Shown here in pieces: positions 34,796-45,781 of a DNA stretch of 64,000 bases. The notes under the pieces were generated by a model. The model was not told the origin of the DNA. It saw nothing but the letters and a program-made list of their open reading frames with translations, and made no database searches. Made by a program: the position numbers and the translations under genes. The stretch spans positions 31,284,001-31,348,000 of the forward strand of contig JAFFJZ010000004.1 of the NCBI GenBank assembly GCA_018340375.1. Direction: 5' to 3'. The stretch comes from Gonatopus flavifemur. Its lineage: Eukaryota > Arthropoda > Insecta > Hymenoptera > Dryinidae. Within the stretch, counting starts at the first letter, position 1, and every line of letters starts with the position of its first letter.

Positions 34796-35273
34796 ATGAC
34801 CATAATCCTGCTATTCTCACAGCTTGGCGAGGTAACATGGACAGTCGATTTGTTGGAGAGAACTGGACATTGCTGACTTCATATTGTAACGAGTATGTAT
34901 CTGAGGCTGAGGAAAGTTACGTTGGAGATACATTTAAAGCAATGAATTCTTTCGAGCCATTGCGGGGGCATGTTCGGAACACGGGAATGCGTATGTTGAA
35001 TCACAGGGAATGTGGTGCCCATGAGGCTGCTGATACGCTCTCAGGAATCTCATTGCATAGTACTGATCCGAATACCATCATTAGATGATCAGATGTCAAT
35101 ATGATTACAAGTGGGGAATTAAAAACTCACGAAGAAATCAAGGCTTCACAAGCTGAATCCACAGATATCTTCAGTCCATTGCTGATAGATGACCATTGTT
35201 ACGTAACGACGGTTTCTCTCGTCGTCTAAACCAGAAATTAGATCAACACCTAGAGTGTAGCACATCCATTATA

Positions 35274-37011
35274 CCCTGGTGGAAATATTTCTCCGAATTT
35301 TCTCCGATTTTTTCCGAATTCTTCTCCGTTTTTTCCCGATTTTGTGCGGGAATTTCTCCGAATTTTATACCAAATTGAAACGTTTCTCAGGAACACTTCG
35401 CTCATAGTCACTTCTCCGAATTCGAAGATTCAGATTTTTCCCGAATTTCTCCTCGAAAAATCACATTTTTCTCCGAATTATTCATTTGTCCAACGTAATT
35501 CATTTCGTGATCAAAATATTTCTCCAATCTTCTCCGACTCACTCCGAAATTTTCTCCGATTTATCCAGATTGTCTCTAAATTTCATATTGAATTCACGAA
35601 TTTCTCCGAAATACTCCGCCTCAAATGATTTTCCTGAATCAAAAGTTCAGATTTTCCTGGATCAAAAGTTCAGATTTTCTCCGAATTCTTTCTGAAATGA
35701 TTATAGTATTCTTCGAATTATTCATATTCTTAACATAATTCATTCCATAATCAGAATATTTTTCCGAATTTCTCTCAACTACTTCTAAGGGAGGATGGGA
35801 ACTGTTCTACTTAACCTTTGACAATCCCCCCGATTTTCTCCGAAAATTCCCTAATGTATGGAAATTTGAATATAGATAAAATTCGGAGAACTTCGGAGAG
35901 AACTTTCCACCTGCTTTCGTAGCCATTCGAAGACAATCGGATTAATCCATCTCGCGTTTAAATGTTGGAGAGTGATTCAAATTCCTCCGAGTTTTTCTCG
36001 AAAAAAACATGCCAATGAATTTTCAAAAATATTTCCGATATCCTCCGAATTTTTCCTCAGCGTATAACAAGAAAAACTTGCCAAGAAATTCGGTGAATCT
36101 TTCATATGCTAGCCGTTCCTGTAGAAATTAAAAAAAAATCAGAATAATTCCTTTCTTCGAAGAATTTAGATCATTTTTCCAAATTTCTCCGAGCTACTTC
36201 TGAGGGAGGATTGGAACTGTTCTATTCAACCTTCGACAATCCCCCCGGTTCCCTCCGGGAATTCTCCAATGTTTGGAAATTTGAATATAGACAAAGTTCG
36301 GAGAACTTCGGAGAGGCAGGTCCTTCCCACCTTTTTTCGTAGCCATTCGAAAACAATCGAAATAATCCATCGCGCGTTTAAATGTTGGTGAGTGATCCAA
36401 ATTCCTCTGAATTTTCTTGAAAAATACATGTCAATGAATCTTCAAACATATATCCGATTTCCTCCGAATTTTCCCTCAGTCTGACAGAAAATCATGCCTA
36501 AAACTCCACTTAACCCTCTATTTGTTACATGTTTTCGGAGGAATTCGGAGAAAACCGGAATACTCGGATCGATTGAACAATTCAAGTAATTTATATGACT
36601 TTCTCCAAATTGCTTCTGAGAAGATGTGGAAATAGTTGCATTCAATTTCTGAAAATTTCCCGGATTCTCTCCGAACATTTTCTAATATATATTGAACACA
36701 TATATGGATGAAATTCGGAGAAATTCGAAGGAAATCGGTAGGATTTACTTTCAAAACTTAGTGAGAAAGTGTTCAACTTTTGACAAACAATCACAAATTC
36801 TTTCGAATATGTTGCATTCGAAACATTCCAAACTTCTCGATTCCCTTTTTCTGATTAGCGGAGAAATTCAGACCATTTAGGAGGAAATATAAACTTTTCG
36901 TCAAAAAACGGAGATTTGCGGATATTTTTCATAACTTTTTCTCCGAATTCCTCCGAAACTTTCAAAAAATGAGAAATTCGGAGAAAATGCGGAGAAATAT
37001 TTCCACCAGGG
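35274..37011. mobile_element. 1.74-kb foldback element rich in TTCTCCGAATT motifs
   Basis: The ends CCCTGGTGGAAATATTTCTC and its exact complement GAGAAATATTTCCACCAGGG form TIRs, with TA at 35272-35273 and 37012-37013. The interior contains dozens of TTCTCCGAATT words in one half and AATTCGGAGAA in the other. It also has a ~400-bp direct tandem repeat (about 35780-36180 and 36180-36590, with a partial third copy). No protein is encoded. TA flanks suggest mobilisation by a Tc1/mariner-like or other TA-targeting transposase. Confidence 0.85.
35780..36700. repeat. ~400-bp tandem repeat inside the foldback element
   Basis: The blocks beginning TACTTCT(A/G)AGGGAGGAT at about 35790 and 36190 are followed by the same series of landmarks: GACAATCCCCCCG, GGAAATTTGAATATAGA, CGTAGCCATTCGAA and CGCGTTTAAATGTTGG. 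A shorter diverged third copy starts near 36600. Confidence 0.8.
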
Positions 37012-37013
37012 TA

Positions 37014-38639
37014 GACATACACACACATCCGAGCTCAACTAAATACCACACCAAGTCCAAAGGAAATATTGCTGAAGTTTGAGACGATTCCGGAGATGGA
37101 GGAATGAATGAATAATAAAAAGCTAAGATCTCGTGGAAAAAATGATCAATTCGTCATCTGAACACTCGTCCCCACAATCGATTCAAGCTTCAATAATATA
37201 ATCCGAATCTAACTCCATCAAAAGAAATTGTTGATATAATTCACCCAAAATTCAAAGAAACATTCGACTTCGGAAGAATAACAATAGGAATCCGTTGAGT
37301 GGATAGAGAGTTCGAGGTGAACAACCTCACCGATTCCAACAACGATGCAAGTGTCGATGCACCGTGTTGCGAAGGCATCGAATACGAGGAAAATCCCAGG
37401 TGGAAGAGTTTCTCTCACTGTCTTCTTCACGACATGATAACCACTCTCTCTCTCTCTCCCAAAACGACAATAACTGATCGACGATATCAAATAGTCGATG
37501 CGATAGAAAACCCCTCACGAATGGGATATGACGTGTTTCCCACCGAAAGGTGCGAGGACATAAAAGCAACGGACACGAGGGAATCGGGAGATTCGCTTCC
37601 GTACAGTTATCCGAAATTAATCCTCAAAGATCGCGACATAGTCCGTCCTATCCGTGAGAGGGTCAAAACGAAGAAACGTTTGCAGTGAACTCGCGTCAAG
37701 TTTTTTTTCCGCGGTTACAACACAACGTTGAAGTGTACCCTAGAAAGGTTCCACGGCGTCTGCGATTGATATAATCGTTCTAATCTTTGATCGGTACGAA
37801 TTATCAACTCGTGTTTTTCTGCCTTAGCCGTGCTCGGAAATTATTCTGGATCGCGACTTTGTAGTTTAAGGAGTTCTGATCTCTTTCCCTCAAGTTCTAG
37901 TGTAATCCATTCATTTCTTTGAATTCGCTCAAGTTCCAAAACCGATTTTCGCGAGTGAACCACGCTGTTTCGTCAATCCCATCCGCGATCAATCCTGCAG
38001 GTTTCGTCAATCCTGCGCGAGCAGGGAAGAATGACCTGAAGCGTTGCTTCCTTCCCCAACATGGCAAGCCAACACCCTGGAATTCTTTGTTCATTCACTT
38101 TACAAATAAATTTACACTAACTACACTCTTATCGATGTATCCGTCTCTGTGAATCCGCATTATCTTTGTTACTCGTTATTTTGTCACTCTGTGAACTCGA
38201 ATTAACTCGGACTGTGAGTTAATTCTCTGTTATCCAAGAAGAATCGTTTTTTTTCATTCGATAATAAATTTCATTTCTGAAACGTAGCCGCTTTCATGTT
38301 CATTTCCAATTCTACCTCTGATTCCTTCGTAAATTAGACAACATCTAGCTGGGGGTGCGTAATGAGAATAAACTTCTCATAGCTTGAAACCGAGCGGGAC
38401 CCACTTACTTCCTCGATCGAGCCACTCCGATCGGGAAAGTTTAAAATTACGTATGATACGAGGTTTCTTCGCCCTTCGTCGAAACCTCATATCCCAACAC
38501 CATTATTCAAATAGATCCAAAGAATCAGAATCATTCAGGTGAATCCAGGCAAAAGAATTGCAGCCAAAGCTTGAAATTGATCATTCAATCCACGCCCCAA
38601 AAATTGAGAATTATGAAAATGGCGTGTGATTCATCAGAC
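37014..38639. other. unassigned, with one open frame and polyadenylation-type signals
   Basis: The plus-strand open frame at 37299-37688 (129 codons) contains an internal (TC)n-derived serine/leucine stretch and a basic end (RPIRERVKTKKRLQ) but no domain I can name. AATAAA-type words occur near 38105 and 38262. The stretch 37690-38340 has the mixed composition of an LTR, but I could not find paired ends or a target duplication. The Helitron may continue here, but its frames were not recognisable. Confidence 0.4.
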
Positions 38640-40236
38640 TATTAGACAGGCATGCTATTATCAGACTGTACAGTGCTGAAGAAGCTTGAGGTCTTATAGT
38701 GGATCTTGGATTGATTAAAGGAGATTATAAAATGATGCGATTTGGAGCGAAAAAAAGAAGCTGATATCCATTCTTCATATCATGTGATAGCAGAGACAAA
38801 AAAGAAGTGTTATTCTGCAAATATTAGGATAACTGAAAACGAGGCTGTGGTGCCACTAATGGACCTTCTTACACATACTACACAACGTCTGGTACAAGTG
38901 CAGGCTGATTCAATACTGCAGAATATTTCGAAGAACTGTGATACTGTTGAAATTTATTATAAATGGGGTCTACATGAGAGTGGTGGACACAGTATATGCA
39001 AACAAAATTTTGCAAATCATTCAGAATATGCAGATTCGAACATGATTTGAGGTCCGATTGTACCCCTACAAATGTGTTTATCTAATGGTGATGATAAGAC
39101 AATATATTGGAAGAACACGACACCAGCATCGACGAGATATTGCCGTCCAATCGGCTTTAAAATGAAGAAAGAAAATATCCAGAATGTGAGGGGAGAGTAT
39201 AACCAAATACAAACACAAATATTGCAATTGGAACCTACAGTCATTGTTCTGGGCTCTGAGGAAATCAAATTCGAACACATTCTCATTTGTACGATGCTGG
39301 ATGGAATGACAATTGATAGTTTGACTGATACTTCAAGTTCGCAAGCGTGCATTGTTTGTGAAGCTACTCCTAGAGATTCAAATGATCTGGAGCAACTCAA
39401 GAACAAAATCTGTGTAAAAGACGTTTCCAAATACGGTATATCTGTTCCTCATGCACATCGTAGATGCTATGAATATTTACTGCATATAGCATATAAATTG
39501 GAATCATAGCAGTGGCAAGCGAGAGTTAAAATGCGGAAGCAAAAGTGGAGGAAATAAACAGTAAGTTGGCAAGTGAATTTTACAAAAAATGGGCCTTCTT
39601 GTTTATCAGCCGAAACAATGGGGAGGTAATAGTAATTACGGCAACACAGCACGAAAATTTTTCAAGGACCCTTTCCTCGTGTCTGAAATAACTGGAATCG
39701 ACAACGAACTGATAGAGAGGTTTGCGAACATTCTTTCCATTATTTCTTGCGGACATCCCATTGAGGAAGAGAAATTCAAGAAATATTGCTTCGAAACCGC
39801 ACGATTAGCTATTTCACTTCATGGTTGGTATAAAATGAGTCCCAGTGTTCACAAACTGTTAATACATGGAGCTTACATTATTAAATCTTTACCTCCGCCA
39901 GTGGGTCAACTGCCTGAAGATGGACTTGGGACAGGCCATTAGGAGTATGAAAGATTGAGACGTTCTTACTCCAGAAAAACTTCGAAAATCCACACGAATA
40001 CAGACATATTCAACTGGATGTTAATATCCTCAGATCTCAAGTGACAAATGAGCGAAAAGGAACCCCCCCAAAAAAAGGAACAATTCAATGAAGTTGTATT
40101 GAGCATGATGAGACTGCTTACTTTTTGTGGTGGTGATGATGATCAGGGATCTGATAATGATAGTGTTAATGATCAGAAGTGTGATAATGATGATGAGGAT
40201 GATGAAGAGGTTGATTCAGAATCAGAAAATGGTTGA
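38640..40236 (+). pseudogene. RAG1/Transib-like transposase pseudogene (tentative)
   Basis: Successive plus-strand pieces match one arthropod protein family in order. They are GLIVDLGLIKGDYKMMR (38670-38740), then 38742-39050 with ETKKKCYSANIRITENEA and IYYKWGLHESGGHS. Next 39072-39509 has TPASTRYCRPIGF, ICTMLDGMTIDSLTDTSSSQ, CIVCEATP and HAHRRCYEYL; then 39589-39942 has GNTARKFFKDP, ETARLAISLHGWYKMSP and VHKLLIHGA, then VGQLPEDG. Finally SRKTSKIHTNTDIFNWMLIS precedes an acidic tail ending at 40236. I see a motif order like RAG1: an Asp-Gly-Ser-type first block, P.PST..C.P, an Asp followed by a C..C pair, and a C-terminal Glu in a GQL.E block. In this copy the first Asp position reads HES. 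Several stops separate the pieces. Alternative: an unrelated uncharacterised transposase family. Confidence 0.5.
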
Positions 40237-40559
40237 AATTAGATGTACCGTACTCATTTGAATAATTTGGAATACAATAATGATTCAACATGAGATTGTT
40301 TTGTTTATTTCGAATGATGAAAGCACTTGACCCTGAATAGCCCCAAGCAGGCATTTTTCGAGAGGATAATTATTATCAAGTAACCTCTACAAAACCATTT
40401 CTAATCAAGATATTGACTGGAAATACACATATTCTTCGTATTTTTCCCGTCGTCAATTGATAATATGGCTTTGAATAAATTGACATGACAATTTCCCTTG
40501 CTTTCCTAAATAAAAATTTTTCAGTCCGCCAAATTGAACCCACCATTCCGAATTGAGAG
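40237..40559. other. no recognised feature
   Basis: AT-rich sequence between the transposase fossil and the tandem repeat array; only short frames are present. Confidence 0.5.
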
Positions 40560-41470
40560 ATTTCCGACAGTGAATTTGTAATCAGCGACCACAGAAACTT
40601 CTGAATAGCAGATTCGAAAGAAATCCGTTGAATTTTGAGATTTTTGTCCATCATTTCGAATCTGTCATTCGTAATCAGCGTCTGCAAAAACCAATGAGTA
40701 ACAAGTTTGAAGGAAATCCGATCAATTTTCGTCCGCCATATTGGGTCCGCAATCTTGGATTCAGGATTTTTGTTGACGGACTTGTAATCAGCGGCCGCAA
40801 ATACCATGAGGTACCAAGTTTGAAGGAAATCAGATTGATTCTCGAATTTTCGTCCACCATATCGGATCCGTCATCTTAAATTTCGGTTTTCTGTGAACGG
40901 ATTGGTGATGAGTGGATCCAAAAAATCATGAGGTGCCGAGTTTGAAAGGAATCTGATGAATTTTCAAATTTCCATCCGCCATTTCGGAACTGGTCATTTT
41001 GATTTTGTAATTTCGATAATGGATTTGTAACACGCAACCCCAAAAATCATTGGATACTGAGTTTGGAGGAAATCCGATGGGTTTTCGAATTTCCATCCAC
41101 CATATTGAATCCGCTATCTTGAAATTTGGAATTATCACAATGGATTTCCAATCAGCAACTCCAAAAATCATTGTACATCGAGTTTGAAGGGAATCCAATG
41201 AATTCTCAAATTTTGTCCGCCATTTCGAATTATGGCATTTTGACAACGGATTCGTACTCAACGACCCCAAAAATCATTGGATACCGAGTTTGAAGGAAAT
41301 CCGATGAATTCAAGATTTTCCGTCCGCCATATTCAATCCACAATTCTGAATTTTGGTCTGTTGACATTGGATTCGTAATCAACGACCCAAAAAACTCCCG
41401 AGTACCGGGTTTCAAGCAAATCTGATGACCGCTCATAATTTTGTCCGACCATTTTGGTATTTCGACCCTG
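40560..41470. repeat. tandem array of ~8 units of about 115 bp
   Basis: Words of the type GTAATCAGCGACC, GAGTTTGAAGGAAATCCGAT and TCCGCCAT(A/T)TTG recur together. The first word appears near 40580, 40672, 40790, 40905, 41025, 41150, 41254 and 41378. Unit length varies from about 92 to 125 bp and the copies differ by many substitutions. The minus-strand open frames across the array (containing IADPIWR- and FKLGT-like repeats) follow from the repetition. No TIRs were seen around the array. Confidence 0.8.
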
Positions 41471-42126
41471 TGTGCAACGGGGAAGTATATCAAAATACAT
41501 AAGTATGATGAAACACATAGGAGTATTGCACTGAATTCCTAGTTCAGTTCCCGTATTGAATTCCGTGTTCGACGAATTCAAGACTGTGATTCATTTCACA
41601 TAATTCTGATCCATGTCAGGAGGAGAGTTGGAATCTACAAGCATAATAAAATGACAAAATTTTGATAGTTTCATTGGAATTCCTAGTCGGTCAATGATAT
41701 TGATGAAAGATCGCGTAAAATGAGTTGGATTCCGATTATGATTAACTGACTCAATGGAATTGATTGCTGAACGAAAACGGGGTTGCCAATACAATTCAGA
41801 GAAAACATTCATACAGTTACCTCAGACTGGTATGCCTCAAGTTATTTTGTATCGTTCATATCAGAAAATGGGAGAAGCGTTGTACGAGGTTGAACAGAAT
41901 GACGAATGAAATTAGGTAATCATTCACAGGTGGCTGTATCTATTGGGTTGGCAACTAAGTAATTGCGGATTTCACTCATAGATGGTGTCAGTTGAATTTT
42001 TAGGTTTGCAGACGTAGTACAAATGTAAGACACATCTTGTTATTTGATAGTTGGCAATTTAGCCGTCAATCAGTAACAAAAGTTTTTTGATCGTTTGCGT
42101 AGTTTTCGTTTGGCGTTCGTTGAAAA

Positions 42127-43301
42127 ATGGAAAATCATAAGGAACATTTTCGTCATATTTTGCTTTTTTATTGCCACAATGGGAAAAATGCATCGCAAGC
42201 TCATAAAAAGTTATGTGCTGTTCATGGTGACGAAGCCTTGAAAGAGCGGCAGTGTCAAAATTGGTTTGCCAAATTTCGTTCTGTTGATTTTTCACTCAAA
42301 GATGAAAAACGCTCTGGTCGTCCAGTTGACGTTGATGACGCCCTAATCAAAGCAATAATCGATTCGGATCGTCACAGTACAACACGTGAGATCGTAGAGA
42401 AACTTCATGTATCGGATGGGGGCCAAATCAACGAAAAACCAAATCAACGAAACCGTTAGTTGGGAAGAATAAGACATCATACATCATACATCTCTTCCTT
42501 TTCAACCAATGGTTTCGTTGATTTGTCTTTTCGTTGATTCGGCTCTCACCCCATGTATCACATACATGCATTGAAAATCACTCAAAACAACTTGGCTATC
42601 TTCAAAAACTCGATACATGGGTTCCTCACGAACTGAAAGAAACGCATTTAACGCAACGCATTAACATCTGCGATTTGCTAAAGAAACGTAATGAAAATGA
42701 TCCATTTTTAAAACGCCTGATAACTGGCGATGAAAAATGGGTTGTGTACAACAATATCAAGCGGAAAAGATCGTGGAGCAGGACAGGTGAACTAACTCGA
42801 ACAACAGCAAAAGCTGATATTCATCACAAGAAGGTTTTGTTATCAGTTTGGTGGGATTACAAAGGAATTGTCTACTTTGAACTCTTACCACCCAACCGGA
42901 CGATCAATTCTGATGTCTACATTGAACAACTAACGAAATTAAACAATGCAGTTGAAGAAAAGCGGCCCGAATTGACAAATTGAAAAGGTGTTGTATTCCA
43001 TCATGACGATGCAAGGCCACACACATCTTTGGTCACTCGGCAAAAATTATTGGAGCTTGGTTGGGATGTTTTGCCACATCCACCATATAGTCCTGACCTT
43101 GCACCATCTGATTACTCCTTGTGTCGATCTTCCCAAAACTCCTTGAATGGTAAAAATTTCAGTAATGATGATGATGTCAAATCGTACCTGATTCAGTTTT
43201 TTGCTAATAAAAACCAGGAGTTTTATGAACGTGGGATTATGATGCTGCCTAAAAGATGGCAAAAGGGCATTGATCAAAATAGGCAATACATTACAGGATG
43301 A
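42127..43301 (+). pseudogene. mariner E transposase, disrupted by a MITE and one stop
   Basis: The start MENHKEHFRHILLFYCHNGK is at 42127. The helix-turn-helix region has FAKFRSVDFSLKDEKRSGRP and ends in EKLHVS, where the 138-bp MITE enters. After the MITE the frame resumes with HTCIENHSKQLGYLQKLDTW and VPHEL. Catalytic blocks are ITGDEKWVVYNN, FHHDDARPHTSL (usual HHDNARPH) and YSPDLAPSDYSL; the three Asp residues are present. A TGA at about 42981-42983, between ELTN and KGVVFHH, is a probable C-to-T change of an Arg codon. The end LPKRWQKGIDQNRQYITG is complete at 43301. Without the MITE only the stop would block translation. Confidence 0.93.
42414..42551. mobile_element. 138-bp MITE inside the mariner E transposase
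   Basis: The same family and exact length as 13532-13669. Ends GGATGGGGGCCAAATCAACG and GATTCGGCTCTCACCCC. Perfect 8-bp target duplications CATGTATC lie at 42406-42413 and 42552-42559. Excision of the MITE plus one duplication restores the open frame KLHVSHTCIEN. Confidence 0.93.
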
Positions 43302-43377
43302 AGTTATTTAGTTCCATGAAAAAAGTGTCTTTGATTTTCTAACAAAAATCCGCAATTACTTAGTTGCCAACCCAATA

Positions 43378-43854
43378 GTTAAGGGTTTATATTACCATCA
43401 ATAATTCCTTCTCAATGCCCCTGGTACACCGATTGCAATATTTATTCATGTTGATTGCATTGAGATATCAGAAAATCGTATATTAGATGACATCTCTTAT
43501 TAACAACAAGCACTTATCAACCAAGTGAAGGAGGAGCATTCGAAGAGCCAGGAAGCATGAATTTCACGAATTTCAACGGAGTAGGGGCACCCCTAGAGGT
43601 GAACATAAAATTCTACCAGAATCCCCTGGTGAGTTCGAACCCAAATCACGACTATGTGTGAATGTGCCCCCAAGAATTACCAACTTCTGATTCTCATGCT
43701 CCACCTCACTGTGCAACCACAGTACAGCCCACGATCCAAACTATATCAATGGTATTCGGATGACCAAAGTATGTCCCGACTATGGAGATAGTGTGATCAA
43801 TACTGGTGATCCTGGTGTCGGATAGCCACTATGAAATTCCTCGTCCATCCACTT
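43378..43854. other. no firm feature
   Basis: Near 43600-43660 the translation reads VNIKFYQNPLVSS, which resembles NFYQPLINFP at 45930 on the far side of the RTE copy. The sequence just before the RTE also resembles 46170-46240. This suggests a duplicated, non-TE sequence, but I cannot name it. Confidence 0.35.
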
Positions 43855-43862
43855 GTCTAGTT

Positions 43863-45773
43863 CCATCATCATCATGAAGTAATCAGTCTTATGACTGGTT
43901 TGATGAAATCCTCCAACCCTGTCTATTATCCGCTAACCGCTTAGTTTCTGCATATCTACGGCAACCCTCATCTTGTATAATTTGCTTCATATAACTCAAT
44001 CTAGGTCCACCTCTTCGAGTTTTACCATTCATTCTTCCTTCCAATATTGTTTTCAATAAGCTATCATGCCTTAATGTGTGTCCTATCAGATTACTCCTTC
44101 TTTTCACGACCTGTCTCAAGAGACTTCTTTTTTCATTCACCTTCTCAAGTACTTCTTCATTTCTTACTTTCCCCATCCACTTTATTCTAAGCATCTTTCT
44201 ATAACACCACATTTCAAAAGCTTCAAGTCTTCGTTGGTCCGTTTTTCCAATTGTCCAAGTTTCGCAACCATATAATGCTGTGCTGCAAACGTAACTCTTC
44301 AAGAATTTCTCCCTTACTGCTAAGCTGATATTCTTCGAACACAGTAAATGTTTCTTCTGGTGGAAAGCCTGTTTTGCTTGTGCTATTCTTGCTCTTATAT
44401 CTCTTTCGGTTTTACCGTTTTCTGTAATTATGCTCCCTAGATATTTAAATTCTTTGACTTGCTGCGTTGTCTCTGCATCTATTTTGATTTTCGTTCATCT
44501 TGATGTGTTCGCTGTTATAAAAATCATGAATTTTGTTTTGCCCTTATTTATATTCATACAATATTTGTCCAGTAATATTTTTTTCATAGTGTTGAGAGTA
44601 TTTTCTAACTCAGCACCACTCGTAGCTAATATAGCTATGTCATCCGCAAATCTCAACATGTTTACATTTTCACCTTGAATCTGTAATTTTAATTGCACTC
44701 GCTCCTTCGCTTCGTTCATCGCTTCTTCTATATACAAATTGAAAATCAATGGCGATAGTGAGCATCCTTGTCTCACCCCTCTTCTAATTTGTGCTTCTCC
44801 TTTTTGACTCTCTATTTCTATTATTGCGGTTTGATTCTTATATAATTCATATATTATTCTCCTATCCCTGAAATTAATTCCTACCTTTTTCAAAATCGTA
44901 AACATCTTCTCCCAATCAACATTATCGAATGCTTTTTGTATATTTACGAAACCTATATACACAGACTTTTTTAACTCTAGACTTTTCTCTACTACTGTTC
45001 TCAGTGCTAATATTGCTTCTCGCGTTTCCCTATTTTTCCTAAAACCGAACTGATCTGCTAATCTACTCTCTATTTTATTCTCTATTCTCCTGTATATGAT
45101 TTTTGTCAGTATTTTCGAGGCATGTGAAGTTAAACTAATCGTTCTGTAGTTCTCGCATTAGTCTGCTCCTTGTTTTTTTGGAATGGTGACAATTTTATTC
45201 TTCTGGAAATCTTTCGGTACTTCGCCTATTTCGTACATATCTCTGACCAATTCAAACAGTGCGTCACGAGTTCTCTGACTGGAGGCTTTGATAAGGTCCG
45301 CACTTATGCCATCTGTTCCTGGCGCTTCATTATTTTTCAATTCTTTCGAAGCCCTGTCGAATTCTGATCTCAAAATTGAATCTCCCAATTCGTCTTCATC
45401 GACATCTTCCTCCCTCTCTAAGAATCCTATATTATCGCTTCCTTTATACAGATCTTCTAAATGATTAATCCATTGTTCTATTTTTTCCTCCGTTCTTATC
45501 AATTGTCTTCCTAGAGAAGTTCTAATCTTACTGCTTCTAGATTTCATTTGTCCAAAAAATCTCTTGACAATCCTATATGCCTCATGAATTTTTCCTGAAT
45601 GTAATCTAACTTCTATATCTTGACATTTCCCCTCCAACCATTGTTTTTTTGCTTTCCTTGATTCTCTGATTATTTTATTCCTCAGTGCTTTGTATGTCTG
45701 CTGATCTTGTTCACTATTCTTATTCTTGTATTTCTTCCTTTCATTGATTGAATCAAGTTCCATCATTAATTGA
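43863..45773 (-). mobile_element. RTE-like LINE copy, 5'-truncated
   Basis: Oriented on the minus strand with an ATG-repeat 3' tail (CATCATCATCATGAAG on the plus strand) and the same terminal sequence as the copies at 3470 and 31904. Target duplication GTCTAGTT lies at 43855-43862 and 45774-45781, with the next bases also similar. The element lacks the endonuclease and starts in the linker before the reverse transcriptase. Confidence 0.9.
43889..45766 (-). pseudogene. RTE reverse transcriptase, broken
   Basis: The first piece (45766-45158) covers the linker and RT start: YKALRNKIIRESRKAKKQW, NNEAPGTDGISADLIK and VPKDFQKNKIVTIPKK. A gap with frame breaks follows. The second piece (44962-44495) has VNIQKAFDNVDWEK, RGVRQGCSLSPLIFNLYIE and the catalytic box FADD in LRFADDIAIL. 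The last (44302-43889) has LYGCETWTIGKTDQRRLEAFE, WCYRKMLRIKW and GKTRRGGPRL up to the natural stop. This is the order of the RTE ORF. Frameshifts and truncation make it inactive. Confidence 0.9.
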
Positions 45774-45781
45774 GTCTAGTT

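Larger units (their letters stand above)
30277..35270 (+). pseudogene. Helitron Rep/helicase pseudogene, broken by insertions
   Basis: Helitrons move by rolling-circle replication using a Rep-helicase protein. The first piece (30277-30846) has a CKHCHNKIC zinc-type motif, NLNARSISQVT, ILIQRAKAFQT and FHLPLQLQGTL, the N-terminal region found in insect Helitrons. Pieces at 30890-31396 are weaker. The Rep part (31457-31891) has YGPATRFLTFSPSWWLWTDL, GKVGHYSWRREYQSR and QHFHPLILIEGAP; HFH at about 31805-31813 is the HUH metal-binding motif. Reading resumes after an RTE insertion at 33786 with VTCRM, CPELYRRVNTHQEHVH and CRFGLSRPVT. It continues after a solo LTR at 34796 with HNPAILTAWRGNMDSRF and GAHEAADTLSGISLH. 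The Tyr motif, helicase walkers and 3' hairpin were not found; sequence is lost or broken downstream near a foldback element. Confidence 0.78.
41943..43375 (+). mobile_element. mariner element E, complete ends
   Basis: TIRs TTGGGTTGGCAACTAAGTAA and the complement TTACTTAGTTGCCAACCCAA; TA duplications at 41941-41942 and 43376-43377. The length is 1,433 bp, or 1,287 bp without the inserted MITE and its duplicated 8 bases, the normal mariner size. The transposase is of the mellifera/cecropia-like type common in Hymenoptera. Confidence 0.95.

Noticed and set aside
35274..37011. Regularly repeated short words that could suggest a CRISPR-like array
   Set aside because: The spacing is irregular, words occur in both orientations and the whole lies between exact TIRs with TA flanks; this is a eukaryotic foldback transposon.
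37299..37688. 129-codon open frame as a host gene
   Set aside because: No domain or splice structure recognised, a (TC)n tract lies inside it, and it is surrounded by transposon sequence. Kept only as unassigned.
37690..38340. A further solo LTR
   Set aside because: Composition and AATAAA words are suggestive, but I could not find TG...CA ends with a matching target duplication.
40560..41470. Minus-strand open frames read as genes
   Set aside because: The frames follow the ~115-bp tandem units and end at unit boundaries; no known domain is present.
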